Origin: Halorussus limi | Lineage (GTDB): Archaea; Halobacteriota; Halobacteria; Halobacteriales; Haladaptataceae | Length of the DNA: 64,000 bases | Assembly: GCF_023238205.1 (NCBI RefSeq) | Contig: NZ_CP096659.1 | Location: 620,001-684,000 of the forward strand | Reading direction: 5' to 3' | In this document: piece by piece, positions 16,922 through 25,546 of the stretch | Layout of the letters: each line of letters begins with the position of its first letter | Position numbering within the stretch: the stretch's first letter is position 1 | The notes under the pieces: generated by a model | What the model was told of the DNA's origin: nothing | What the model saw: the letters and a program-made list of their open reading frames with translations, nothing else | The model's database searches: none | Position numbers and translations under genes: made by a program

Positions 16922-17728
16922 TCACCCAGTCACCACGAACAGAATCAGGTTGTGCGCGCCCGGACCGAGACCGACCGCACCGACCGCGCCGAGGAGCAGG
17001 AATCCCTCGCGGGGGTCCTCGCGGACGAAGTCCGCGAACAGAATTACCACGGCCTCCGCGATGACGAGTTTCACGAGGACGAACAGCCACCCGACGCCGA
17101 ACGTCTCGGCGGTCGGGAGCGATGCCGCCACGTCGAGGACCGCCCGCGAGACCGGAGTCCGCTCGCCGAACCCGAGCAGGTCTACGCCCACCGCGGTCGA
17201 GACCGCGTCGAGCGAGTGGCCGAACAGCGCCAGCGCGCCGGTCGCGCCGGTCGCCGCGGTCACGCCCGGACGCGACCATCTTGTCGCGGCCCAGAGCGCC
17301 CCGGCGAACAGGAGCGCCAGCAGGAGGCCGACCAGCGGCCAGAACAGGCGGAGTCCGTTCTCGGCACCCCGAGCGAGCGCGTAGGCGACGACCCCGCTCG
17401 CGGCCAGCACCCCGACCGCGACCACCGGACGCTCGGGGTCCGCGGTCGCGTGAATCCCGGCGAGCCAGACCAGTCCGGCGACGACGAAGGTAGAGAGGTA
17501 GACTGAGGGCGTGCCCAGCAGCGGCGCGACCGCTTCGGGCACCCACTCGAGGACGAACAGCGCGTGGAGGCTCGACCCGACGACGACCCACGGCGCGAGC
17601 GCGAGGACGATGCGGTCGGAGACGTGCGGGTCCGACCGGGCGAGCGCCCCGCCGACCAGCGCCACCGCCGCGAGCAGACCGACGAGGTACGGGAGCGGCG
17701 GGAGCGCGAACCCCTCTGGAAGCACCAT
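16922..17728 (-). CDS. DUF63 membrane protein
   Basis: 268 residues starting MVLPEGFALPPLPYLVGLL, the typical beginning of archaeal DUF63 proteins. Seven or eight hydrophobic segments cover nearly the whole length. APWVVVGSSLHALFVLEWVP near 50 and FGHSLDAVSTAVGVDLLGFGER near 175 are conserved-looking blocks. Function is not established. The frame extends further upstream, but that part overlaps the divergent lipoprotein region and is Val/Arg-rich noise. Confidence 0.83.
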   Translation of the reverse strand: MVLPEGFALPPLPYLVGLLAAVALVGGALARSDPHVSDRIVLALAPWVVVGSSLHALFVLEWVPEAVAPLLGTPSVYLSTFVVAGLVWLAGIHATADPERPVVAVGVLAASGVVAYALARGAENGLRLFWPLVGLLLALLFAGALWAATRWSRPGVTAATGATGALALFGHSLDAVSTAVGVDLLGFGERTPVSRAVLDVAASLPTAETFGVGWLFVLVKLVIAEAVVILFADFVREDPREGFLLLGAVGAVGLGPGAHNLILFVVTG

Positions 17729-17825
17729 GCCCGATACGGCGGAGTGGGAGGCCGAAAGGCTTGCGATACGCGCTACCGCCTGATTCGACAGAAGACACTT
17801 ATCGGAATCGGGTAAACCGCCGCAC

Positions 17826-18812
17826 ATGCGACGACGCGCCCTCCTCGCCTGCTCCGGGACCGCGCTCGCCGGTCTCGCGGGGTGTCTCTCCGGGTCGTCC
17901 GGGGAACCGACGACCGACGCCGACGAGAACCGGACGACCGATGCGACGACCGAAACGACCAACGGAACCGCACGGACCACGAGCGAGACGACCGACGAGA
18001 CCACGGCGACGGCCAGCGTCTCGGTCGCGCTCGACGCGCTCCAACCCGCGCTCGTGACGATGAACTCGCCCGACTCTATCGCCGCCCATCCGACCGACGG
18101 GCAGTACCTCTTCCTCGACGCGACGACCGAGGACGGCGCGCCGCCGGCCCGCGAGGAGTTCTCGTTCCGGTTCGCCGGCAGCGAGTACGCGCCGGTCTCG
18201 ATGGACTGGCCGCTCCGGGCGTGGCGAGTCCGAAGCGGACAGACCGAGGCCTACGACGCGGCTTCCGGCCGGGGACTGCTCTTGTTCGAACTCCCGGCGT
18301 CGGCCGGCGCGGCCGACGGGACTACCGGAACCGGTGCGACTGATACGGCTAACGGGACCGACGCGACTGCCTCGACCGACGCGGCCGACGCCGCTCTGAC
18401 GTGGCCGGGCGGAGAGTGGCGTCCCGACTCGCGCGTCCGGCGGCGACTCGCCGCGCCCGACCCGTCGTTCTCGGTCTCGGTGGAGATTCCCGAGAAGGTC
18501 TCCGTCTCTGACTCGCCGACGATTAGGGCCACCGCGGAGAACGAGAGCGACGTGCCGGGACGGTTCGTCGCCGCACTGAACCGCGCCGGGCCGGCCGTCG
18601 CCCACACGCCCGTCCAACGAATCTCGATTCTCGTCCCCGCAGGAGAATCGAGGGAGTGGGAGTTCACCGACGCGTCCATCATGGCCGACGAGGCGGACGA
18701 GTACGCCGGCGACGACGGCCCGGACATGACGTACTACTTCAGCTGGGCCGACGGGAGCGCGAGCCGAGACGTTCGGTACGTTCAGGACGCTCGCACGACC
18801 GACACCGCATAG
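17826..18812 (+). CDS. Secreted lipoprotein, unknown function
   Basis: 328 residues. The N terminus MRRRALLACSGTALAGLAGC ends in a lipobox (LAGC), so it should be exported and lipid-anchored. A Thr/Asp/Glu-rich low-complexity stretch follows (about 22-65), as often seen between the anchor and domain of haloarchaeal lipoproteins. The rest contains an Ig-like-looking beta-rich segment near 210-300 (VEIPEKVSVSDSPTIRATAENES). I do not recognise the family. The last 31 bases overlap the convergent downstream gene. Confidence 0.8.
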   Translation: MRRRALLACSGTALAGLAGCLSGSSGEPTTDADENRTTDATTETTNGTARTTSETTDETTATASVSVALDALQPALVTMNSPDSIAAHPTDGQYLFLDATTEDGAPPAREEFSFRFAGSEYAPVSMDWPLRAWRVRSGQTEAYDAASGRGLLLFELPASAGAADGTTGTGATDTANGTDATASTDAADAALTWPGGEWRPDSRVRRRLAAPDPSFSVSVEIPEKVSVSDSPTIRATAENESDVPGRFVAALNRAGPAVAHTPVQRISILVPAGESREWEFTDASIMADEADEYAGDDGPDMTYYFSWADGSASRDVRYVQDARTTDTA

Positions 18813-19345
18813 TGGGTCGCGTCGCTCGGTACGTCGACCTCCAGTTCGATCTGTCCCTCGGTGCCCGCTTCCAAGTCGAACGCCGGACCGCGGACCGACT
18901 CCAGTTCCTCGCCGTCCCCGTCGTAGAACCCGACGACGGGGACTACCTCGGCGTCGTCGCCGCTGTTGGCCACCGTGGCCGTCAGCGTCACCTCGCCGAC
19001 CGGGAGGACGCCGTCGGCCTCGGGTTCCTCGTGCTGGCGGACGCCCGAGTCCACGACCGCGAGGTTCGGGTCGGTCTGGTCGAGCGACTCCCGGTAGATG
19101 TGGAGTCGGTTCCGAGCGGACCGGACCGCGCGAGTCGCCTCCTCGTCGTCCAGCAGTTCCTCGACCCGGAGCAGTTGGTTGTCTATCTCGTCCACGACGC
19201 CTTCCCGGTCGGCCCGGTCGCGTTCGCCGAAGGCGTCGAGGCGGTCGCGCACCGTCTCGAAGTCGTCGCTCACGTCGGCGTCGGCCTCGTCTTGTGCGCG
19301 CCGCAAGTCGTCTCTGATGTCGATAATCGGCGGTATCGAAGCCAC
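18782..19345 (-). CDS. Haloarchaeal protein of unknown function with coiled-coil and beta domain
   Basis: 187 residues from a GTG start at 19345 (reading M/VASIPPIIDIRDDLRRAQDEAD); a GTG at 19408 is an alternative but adds an Arg-rich tail. Residues 5-95 are strongly helical and charged (coiled-coil-like). Residues 110-187 look like an immunoglobulin-like or CARDB-type beta domain (GEVTLTATVANSGDDAEVVP). No signal peptide is visible with this start. Convergent with the lipoprotein gene, which it overlaps by 31 bases. Function unknown. Confidence 0.7.
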   Translation of the reverse strand: MASIPPIIDIRDDLRRAQDEADADVSDDFETVRDRLDAFGERDRADREGVVDEIDNQLLRVEELLDDEEATRAVRSARNRLHIYRESLDQTDPNLAVVDSGVRQHEEPEADGVLPVGEVTLTATVANSGDDAEVVPVVGFYDGDGEELESVRGPAFDLEAGTEGQIELEVDVPSDATHYAVSVVRAS

Positions 19346-19463
19346 GGTCTCCCCTCCCCGGAACTGCGGGCGCGACCGGGAAGTGTTCTCCGGCCGACGA
19401 CCGGGCACCGCTCAGCCGTTCGGCTTATCCTGTTCTACGCCCAACTAGATTCGGGGAGAAATC

Positions 19464-19871
19464 ATGAGCGAAAGCACAACTACGAACGGCGACAGCAACG
19501 CGAGCGGCTACATCTCGGCGGCGACGGCCATCATCGGCGCGTGGATAGTCGTCTCGGCGTTTCTGTACGCACCGCCGGCGGCCAACTTCTGGAACGACAT
19601 CATCGTCGGTGCCGCAATCGGTATCATCGCGGGCTACAACGCCGTCAAGGCCGACGACAGGGAAGGTATCAACACCGGCGGGGCATCGCTGGTCGCGTTG
19701 CTCGGCCTCTGGATGGTCATCGCACCGTTCATCTTCGAGACGGTCTTCGAGGGCGCGTTCTGGAGCGACGTGGTCAGCGGCGCGCTGGTCGCCATCCTCG
19801 CGGGCTACAACGCGTATCAGTCCCGCGGGACCGAGCGACGGACCCGTACTGCCGAGCCCGAGACCCGGTAA
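19464..19871 (+). CDS. SPW repeat membrane protein
   Basis: 135 residues with four hydrophobic helices arranged as two similar halves: GAWIVVSAFLYAPPAANFWNDIIVGAAIGIIAGYNA, and later LGLWMVIAPFIFETVFEGAFWSDVVSGALVAILAGYNAY. Each half ends in the same AGYNA box, the hallmark of the internally repeated SPW family. Integral membrane protein of unknown role. CTTATCC about 37 bases upstream could be its promoter. Confidence 0.85.
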   Translation: MSESTTTNGDSNASGYISAATAIIGAWIVVSAFLYAPPAANFWNDIIVGAAIGIIAGYNAVKADDREGINTGGASLVALLGLWMVIAPFIFETVFEGAFWSDVVSGALVAILAGYNAYQSRGTERRTRTAEPETR

Positions 19872-20721
19872 TCGTTCGACGTTTTTGCGGAACGTCAGTC
19901 AGACACCGTTTTGGCCGGAAGCACCGCTCACAGCGGTAGCTACAGCAGTTAGGTCCCGGAAATCATATCGCAATATGAGATTTATACGGTCCCTACTATC
20001 GTCGCTGGAACGGGTGTCGGCGGTCGTCGCGCCATTTTCCGTTCGACCGTCGGGCCATCGTTTCCGAGCAGGTCCGGACATCGCTGTAAAAACGAAACAA
20101 AACCGGCCGGGAAGTCGGCGAGACGAATCGAACAGTTTCCACCTCACGTACGCCCGGCTAACGACGAACATCGACTACGGTTACCCCGGACGACGCGGAG
20201 TCCGGAGGACGGTGGAGAACCGTCGCGGGCGACAACTGGAACAATTCGGTGTTTTCCGTAGCGCCTCCCCGAAGTTCGGCTTTGAAATGGTCCGGGTCGA
20301 GACGGCAGTCCGACCTGCGGTCGCCGCGACGGCCGTCGGACGCCGTCGCCGAGTTCGAGCGTCCGGCGACCGGAAGACACCGGCGCGCGAGAACTGGAAG
20401 CGTCGACCTACCCGTAAAGCCACTCCACTGCGGCGGTCGGTCGAACGGCATCCCGTGGTTGCGAACCCCCGAATGAGAGCGATGCGACTCCGGACGGACT
20501 CATCAGGAAGAATTAAACTCATACAAGCTATATAGAATCCTCGTCTCGGTGCGACGCTGCGTCGGCGAGCGGAACGTACCGTCTCGACACAGTAGGGTCG
20601 CCGTTCGGAGTCACGGAGTCCATCAGCGGTTTGGAGTCCACCGGTGGATTCGAGTCGCTATCGCGCAATCGCAAATCGATAAAACGGAGAAACTAGCAAC
20701 TTCGTCCGCGCTCGCGCCGGC
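19872..20721. other. Gene-poor intergenic region of 850 bases
   Basis: No convincing gene. The longest open frame here is Arg-rich and basic, unlike the acidic proteins around it, so I treat it as noise or a remnant. Composition is visibly lower in GC. Features seen: a short palindrome CATAT-CGCA-ATATG (19964-19977) directly before a TATA-like GATTTATAC (19979-19987), a palindromic CTATATAG (20528-20535), and AATTAAACTC near 20511. A small RNA or a decayed gene is possible; the sequence alone does not decide. Confidence 0.6.
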
Positions 20722-21117
20722 CTAATCCAGTAGTCGGCGGAGTCCGTCGAGGAGCCCTCGACTCTCGCCGTCCGCCGCGTCGTCGCCGACGCGAACGGTC
20801 TCGGGCTTTCCGGCCCGCCCCAGACCGACGGCCCGCTCGACCAGACCCTCCGGGTCGGACACCGCGGTTCCGACCGGGGCGACGACGGTGGGGAGGTCGG
20901 CGAAGCGGTCGGTGTCGACTCGCACGTCGGCCGCGACGATGGCGGCGTCGGCCCGCGCGAGGTCGTCTTCCCCGATTTCGTTCTCGGTGCCCATCGCGCC
21001 GTGGACCTCGACTTCGAGGTCGTGTCCCGCGTCGGTCGCGGCCCGAGTCAGCGACTCCGCGCCCATCTGACTGTGGGCGATGCCGGTCGGGCACGCGGTG
21101 ACGGCGACGAGTCTCAT
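20722..21117 (-). CDS. ptfB: Fructose PTS component IIB
   Basis: 131 residues. VTACPTGIAHSQMGAESL at residues 7-24 is the EIIB-fructose signature; Cys9 is the phosphorylated residue and passes phosphate to the incoming sugar at IIC. The start overlaps the EI stop (ATGA), so translation is coupled. It is the last gene of the PTS group. The order IIC-IIA-HPr-EI-IIB is the same as in the fructose PTS known from Haloferax volcanii. The C terminus after residue 105 is variable and Asp/Gly-rich. Confidence 0.92.
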   Translation of the reverse strand: MRLVAVTACPTGIAHSQMGAESLTRAATDAGHDLEVEVHGAMGTENEIGEDDLARADAAIVAADVRVDTDRFADLPTVVAPVGTAVSDPEGLVERAVGLGRAGKPETVRVGDDAADGESRGLLDGLRRLLD

Positions 21118-22745
21118 GGGCCCTCGTTGAGCAGCGAATCCACTTCACTCTTCGTACTCGCCGCGGTCGCGCGCTCGGCGAGGGTCGCGGCCGCGGGCAG
21201 GTCGACGCCGTCGAGTCGCCGCTTCAGCGCGGGCACCGCGTCGGGCGCGACGCTCAACTCGGTCACGCCGAGTCCGACCAACAGCGCGGCGAACTCGGGG
21301 TCCGCCGCCGCTTCGCCGCAGCACCGCACGGGGACTCCCGCGTCGGCCGCCGCGGTGACCGCCCGGTCGATGGCGCGGACCACGGCCGGTTGCGCGACCG
21401 ACGGGTCGGCGTCGCGCGTCGTCCCGAGGACGTGTCGCGAGAGGTCGTTCGTGCCGAGCGAGAGCGAGGCGACCCGCGACGCGAGTTCGGGGGCGAGTTC
21501 GACGGCGGCGGGGGTCTCGACCATCGCACCCAGCGCGGGTCGCTCGTGGGGAACGCCGGCGGCCTTGAGTTCGTCGGTCGCTGCGTCGAGGTGGTCGCGC
21601 ACCGCCGTCACCTCCTCGACCCGGGTCACGTGCGGGAGGACCACGGTGAGGTCGCCCGCGCCGCGGGCCGCGGCCCGGCAGAGCGCCCGGAGTTGCTCGC
21701 GGTGGCGGTCCGGGGCCGCGAGCGACCCCGCGACGCCGCGAGGAGCGGTCCCGTCCGCTCCGGGGAGCGGCTTGTCGCCCCCGAAGTCGAACGTGCGTAT
21801 CGCGACCTCGCCGTCGGGAAATCGGTCGAGCGCCGCGGCGTACGCCTCGGTCTGGGCGTCCTCGTCGGGGACGCCGTCCGACCGGAGCGCGAGGAACTCG
21901 CTCCGGAACAGGCCGACGCCGTCGGCCCCGCGCTCCCGAGCGGTCGCCGCCTCCCGCGCCGACCCGACGTTCGCCGTCACCGCGAGCGGCGTCCCCGACG
22001 CCGCGCGGACCGCGTCCGGAGCGGCCGCCTCGGTCGCGCTCGCGTCGTCGGGCCGCGGGTCGAGCGTGACGCGGCCGGCGGCGGCGTTCACGCCGACGCG
22101 AGCGCCCCGCTCGACCGCCTTCAGCGCGTCGCCGACGCCGACCACGGCCGGGACGCCGCGCGACCGGAGGATTATCGCGGCGTGGCCGGTCCGACTCCCC
22201 GCGACGGTCGCGACGCCGGCGACCCCGGCGGCCGCAAGGCGGACCGCTCGTCCGGGGTCGAGTCGCTCGGCCAGCACCACGGCGTCCGCCGGCAGGTCCT
22301 CGCCCGAGCGCCGGGGTTCGCCGCGGAGCGCCCGGAGGAGTCGCCCCCGGAGGTCGCGCAGGTCGTCGGCGCGGGCGGCGGTCTTGCCGCCGGTCTCCTC
22401 GAAGGCCTCTATCCAGTCTTCGAGCGCGCGCGCGACCGCCCGCTCGGCCGGGTCGCCGTCCGCGAGGGCGTCCTCGACGCGCTCCTCGAACGCCGGGTCG
22501 AAGAGGAACGTCTCGTGGGTCGCCAGCACGTCCTCGGCGGCTTTCCCCACCGCCTCGGCCGCCCGGTCGCGCTCCTCGCGGAGTTCCTCGACGGTCCGAG
22601 CGCGCGCGCTCTCGAAGCGGTCGCGCTCCGCGTCGGGCGAGCGGTCGGTCGGGCCGGCGTCCGGCGTCTCGTCGGGTCCCGCCAGCCACACCGCGGGTCC
22701 GGTCGCCGCGCCCGTCCCGACGCCGACGCCGTCGAGGTCGGTCAC
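21114..22745 (-). CDS. ptsI: PTS enzyme I (phosphoenolpyruvate-protein phosphotransferase)
   Basis: 543 residues, close to usual EI length. The active-site region reads GSRTGHAAIILRSRGVPAVVGVG near residue 182-205, with the phospho-histidine in GHA. The PEP-binding C-terminal domain shows FRSEFLALRSDGVPDE near 280 and IRTFDFGGDKPLPG near 315. Near the end is VPVRCCGEAAADPEFAALLVGLGV, with the catalytic cysteine. It starts phosphate transfer from PEP to HPr. ATGA overlaps at both ends (with ptsH and ptfB) indicate a tightly coupled operon. Confidence 0.93.
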   Translation of the reverse strand: MTDLDGVGVGTGAATGPAVWLAGPDETPDAGPTDRSPDAERDRFESARARTVEELREERDRAAEAVGKAAEDVLATHETFLFDPAFEERVEDALADGDPAERAVARALEDWIEAFEETGGKTAARADDLRDLRGRLLRALRGEPRRSGEDLPADAVVLAERLDPGRAVRLAAAGVAGVATVAGSRTGHAAIILRSRGVPAVVGVGDALKAVERGARVGVNAAAGRVTLDPRPDDASATEAAAPDAVRAASGTPLAVTANVGSAREAATARERGADGVGLFRSEFLALRSDGVPDEDAQTEAYAAALDRFPDGEVAIRTFDFGGDKPLPGADGTAPRGVAGSLAAPDRHREQLRALCRAAARGAGDLTVVLPHVTRVEEVTAVRDHLDAATDELKAAGVPHERPALGAMVETPAAVELAPELASRVASLSLGTNDLSRHVLGTTRDADPSVAQPAVVRAIDRAVTAAADAGVPVRCCGEAAADPEFAALLVGLGVTELSVAPDAVPALKRRLDGVDLPAAATLAERATAASTKSEVDSLLNEGP

Positions 22746-23005
22746 GGGTCGGCCTCCCCGACCAGTACGTCGACGACCGCCTCGACCGCGGGGTCGGCGT
22801 CGTCGCCCCGCGCCCGCACGACCACCGATTCGCCGGACTCGACCCCGAGGGCAGTGAGTTCCAGCGGACTGGCGGCACGCGCGGTCTCGCCGTCGTACTC
22901 GACCGCGACGTCGGCGTCGAAGTCGGCGGCGGCGTCGGCGACCGCCCGCGCCGGTCTGGCGTGGAGTCCGGTCTCGCGCGCGACCGTGACGCGGCGCTCG
23001 GTCAC
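22742..23005 (-). CDS. ptsH: PTS phosphocarrier protein HPr
   Basis: 87 residues from a GTG start that overlaps the IIA stop (GTGA). The motif ETGLHARPA carries the phosphorylated His15. The Ser region ARAASPLELTALGVESGES (about 43-61) matches the HPr regulatory-serine segment in position (Ser46). The frame is open far upstream, but the conserved start is unambiguous. It carries phosphate from EI to IIA. Confidence 0.93.
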   Translation of the reverse strand: MTERRVTVARETGLHARPARAVADAAADFDADVAVEYDGETARAASPLELTALGVESGESVVVRARGDDADPAVEAVVDVLVGEADP

Positions 23006-23457
23006 GCGACCGCCTCCCGAATCGCGTCCACGACGGTCCGTTCCGAGTCGGCCTCGGCGAGTCGCGTCCGGAACGCCGGGTCGGCGAGCGACCGCGAGAG
23101 TCGACTCAGCACTTCGAGGTGGTCCTCGTCGGCGTCTTCGGGCGCGAGCAGACAGAACAGCAGCGTCGCGGGGTCGCCGTCGGGCGCATCGAAGTCCACG
23201 CCGCGGTCCGACCGCGCGAACGCGACGGTCGGGGCGGTGACCGCGTCGGTCCGCGCGTGCGGGACGGCGACGCCGTTTCCGAGTCCCGTCGGCGTCGACG
23301 CTTCTCGCTCCAACAGCGCGTCGCGCGCCGCCGACCGGTCGGTCACTCGTCCGGCGTCGACCGCGAGGTCGAGTAAGAAGTCGATGCAGGCCCGGCGCTC
23401 GGCGGGCGGTTCGTCGAGCGTGACGAGCGCGGGAGCGACGAAATCCTCGGATGGCAT
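23002..23457 (-). CDS. ptfA: Fructose PTS component IIA
   Basis: 151 residues of the mannitol/fructose IIA type. GLGNGVAVPHART at residues 58-70 contains the phosphorylated His67. It accepts phosphate from HPr and passes it to IIB. It lies 5 bases after the IIC gene and overlaps ptsH by 4 bases. Confidence 0.92.
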   Translation of the reverse strand: MPSEDFVAPALVTLDEPPAERRACIDFLLDLAVDAGRVTDRSAARDALLEREASTPTGLGNGVAVPHARTDAVTAPTVAFARSDRGVDFDAPDGDPATLLFCLLAPEDADEDHLEVLSRLSRSLADPAFRTRLAEADSERTVVDAIREAVA

Positions 23458-23462
23458 GTCGG

Positions 23463-24578
23463 TTACTCGCCCTGCGGAGTCCGCGGTGTATCAATCTTGG
23501 GTCGTCGAACCGTCTCGGTCGCGGCGGTGGTCGCCGCGCCGAGCGCGATGCACCCGAGGAATGCCAGCGGGTCGTTCGCCAGCGGGACGACGAGGAGACC
23601 GCCGTGGGGCGCCGGCATGGTGACGCCGAGCGCCATCGACGCGGCCCCGCCGACCGCGCCGCCGGCGACGCACGAGGGCGAGGACCGACCGGCGGTCCCG
23701 GTGGTGTAGGCGAGCGCGCCCTCGGTGACGAACGACAGTCCCGCGATGGTCGCCGCCCTCGTCTGGCCGGCGTCCACGTCGGAGTACCGACTCGGCGCGA
23801 GGAGGTGAGAGGCCGCGAGACCCAGCGGCGGGACCATTCCCGCGACCATGACCGCGGCCATCGGTCGGAAGAGGAGTTCCGGGAGGAGACCGACCGCGAA
23901 GACGTACGCGACCTTGTTGACGGGGCCGCCGAGGTCGAGCGCCATCATCGCGCCGAGGGTGCCGCCGACGAGGACGAGTACGGGCAGCGACGCCCCGCGG
24001 AGGAGCAACTCCACGTGGTTCATCGTCAGCGCGAGCGGAATGCCGAATGTCAGCACGACCGGCGCGAGGAGCGCGGTGACGCCGACCGGGACGACGAGGA
24101 CCGGAAGTAGCGGCCGTATCGCCGCCGGCGCGTCCCACTCCGCGGCCTGCCGCGTCACCACCCCGGCGAGAAGACCGACGACCAGCGCACCGAGATACCC
24201 CGCCTGCGCGTCGCCGGTGTTCACGCCCAACAGCGTCCCGGTCGTCTGGACGAGGCGGGGGTCCTGAATCATGGCCGTGAGCGCGAACCCGGGCGCGAGG
24301 CCCGGCCGGTCGGCCACGGCGTACGCGACGAACCCGCCGAGGACGGGGACCATCGCGTTGAGCGCTATCGACCCGACGGTCACGGCGTACCACGGGAGCG
24401 TCCCGAGGTCGCCCCCGATGGTCGTCGACTGACCGAGAGTGTAGCCGACGGCCTGAAAGACGCCGGCTATCGTGACGAACGGAATCATGTAGGTGACGCC
24501 CGTCATCAGGTCGGCCCTGACGGACCGAAGCGTCCCCCGCTTCCCGACCGGTCCCTCGTCCATGCTACTGTCCCTCAC
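23463..24578 (-). CDS. ptfC: Fructose PTS permease component IIC
   Basis: 371 residues with eight to ten membrane segments. Typical fructose-IIC blocks: MTGVTYMIPFVTIAGVFQAVG near 25-45, LGGPVNKVAYVFA near 218, FVTEGALAYTTG near 275 and MPAPHGGLLVVPLANDPL near 318. It transports fructose while IIB phosphorylates it to fructose-1-phosphate. I choose the GTG at 24578 because a TATA-like TCAAAAAC (24600-24607, minus strand) lies about 26 bases ahead, as for a leaderless start; the ATG at 24563 is the alternative. Separated from pfkB by 59 bases with its own promoter. Confidence 0.9.
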   Translation of the reverse strand: MRDSSMDEGPVGKRGTLRSVRADLMTGVTYMIPFVTIAGVFQAVGYTLGQSTTIGGDLGTLPWYAVTVGSIALNAMVPVLGGFVAYAVADRPGLAPGFALTAMIQDPRLVQTTGTLLGVNTGDAQAGYLGALVVGLLAGVVTRQAAEWDAPAAIRPLLPVLVVPVGVTALLAPVVLTFGIPLALTMNHVELLLRGASLPVLVLVGGTLGAMMALDLGGPVNKVAYVFAVGLLPELLFRPMAAVMVAGMVPPLGLAASHLLAPSRYSDVDAGQTRAATIAGLSFVTEGALAYTTGTAGRSSPSCVAGGAVGGAASMALGVTMPAPHGGLLVVPLANDPLAFLGCIALGAATTAATETVRRPKIDTPRTPQGE

Positions 24579-24599
24579 ATTCGAGTGAACGTTGAAAGC

Positions 24600-24607
24600 G
24601 TTTTTGA
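24600..24607 (-). promoter_or_regulatory. TATA-like box for the PTS genes
   Basis: TCAAAAAC on the minus strand sits about 26 bases before the GTG of the IIC gene, suggesting that IIC and the four genes after it can be transcribed separately from the glpR-pfkB pair. Confidence 0.45.
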
Positions 24608-24637
24608 ATTCGCTCGTTTCCGTTCGGTCGTACGCGG

Positions 24638-25546
24638 TCAGAGCGACCGGAGCGGGTTCGAGCGGGCCTCCTCGGCCACCGACGACAGCGACGGCACGGT
24701 GGTCCCCGGCGCTTCCACCACGCGGGAGGCCACCTCGACGCCGTACCGGAGCGTCTGGCCCGGCGACAGTCCGTCCTCGGTCGCCTTCAGCACGCCCGCG
24801 AGGAGCGCGTCGCCCGCGCCCGCCGTGTCGACCACGTCGGAGTCGGGGGCCTCCACGTACAACTCGTCGTCCTCGGTCACCAGAATCGCGCCGTCGGGAC
24901 CGAGCGAGGCCACCACGCGCCGGAAGCCGTCCGCCCGGAGTTGGCGGGCCGCCGCGAGGCAGTCCTCGACAGTCTCGGTCGGCATCCCCGTCGCGGTCGC
25001 GAGTTCGGTGCGATTGGGCTTACAGCACGCGTAAGGGACTTCGAGGCGGTCGAGCAGTCCGCCTCCGACGTCCACGACGGTGTCCCACTCGCCCGCGTCC
25101 GCGATTCGGTCGATGGTCGCGGGACCGAGTCCGGGCGGGAGGCTCCCCGCGACGACCACCACCTCGGGGTCGTAGTCCGCTATCTTCTCGAGGACGGCCC
25201 GCTCGCTCCGGCGCTTCACGGGGTGGCCCGACTGGTTTATCTTGTACTCGCCGTCTTCGGAGAGTATCGTCGTGTTGAGTCGGGTACACCCCGACATCTC
25301 CACGAAGTCGTGGGGCACCTTCGTCCGGGAGAGTTGGCGCTCCACGAACTCGCCGAAGAGTCCGCCGAGGAGGCCGCTCGTCACGGTCTCGACGTCCAAG
25401 GCGTCGAGGTACTTCGAGACGTTGATGCCCTTTCCCCCGGCGTCGTACTGGTCGAGGGTCGTCCGGTTCACCTCGTCGGCTTCCAGCGGGCCGTCGAGTT
25501 TGATGGTGTGGTCGACGGCGGGGTTCAGCGTGACCGTCAGTATCAT
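24638..25546 (-). CDS. pfkB: 1-phosphofructokinase (PfkB family)
   Basis: 302 residues beginning MILTVTLNPAVDHTIKLDGP, the standard opening of 1-phosphofructokinase. GGKGINVSKYLDALD near 38-52 and DTAGAGDALLAGVLKATED near 242-260 are the two PfkB signatures. It converts the fructose-1-phosphate made by the PTS to fructose-1,6-bisphosphate. The ATG overlaps the glpR stop (ATGA), so the two are co-translated. Gene order glpR-pfkB-PTS matches the characterised fructose locus of Haloferax volcanii. Confidence 0.92.
   Translation of the reverse strand: MILTVTLNPAVDHTIKLDGPLEADEVNRTTLDQYDAGGKGINVSKYLDALDVETVTSGLLGGLFGEFVERQLSRTKVPHDFVEMSGCTRLNTTILSEDGEYKINQSGHPVKRRSERAVLEKIADYDPEVVVVAGSLPPGLGPATIDRIADAGEWDTVVDVGGGLLDRLEVPYACCKPNRTELATATGMPTETVEDCLAAARQLRADGFRRVVASLGPDGAILVTEDDELYVEAPDSDVVDTAGAGDALLAGVLKATEDGLSPGQTLRYGVEVASRVVEAPGTTVPSLSSVAEEARSNPLRSL

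Noticed and set aside
16806-17798. Long Arg-rich frame over the DUF63 gene
   Set aside because: It is a shadow of the DUF63 gene in another frame on the same strand; composition is non-halophilic.
19609-20535. Long open frame across the 850-base gap
   Set aside because: Its first part overlaps the SPW gene out of frame, and the rest is Arg-rich and basic, unlike haloarchaeal proteins; no family features seen.
22742-23494. Extended 250-residue version of HPr
   Set aside because: The upstream part is an Arg-rich shadow of the IIA gene; the conserved HPr starts at the GTG that overlaps the IIA stop.
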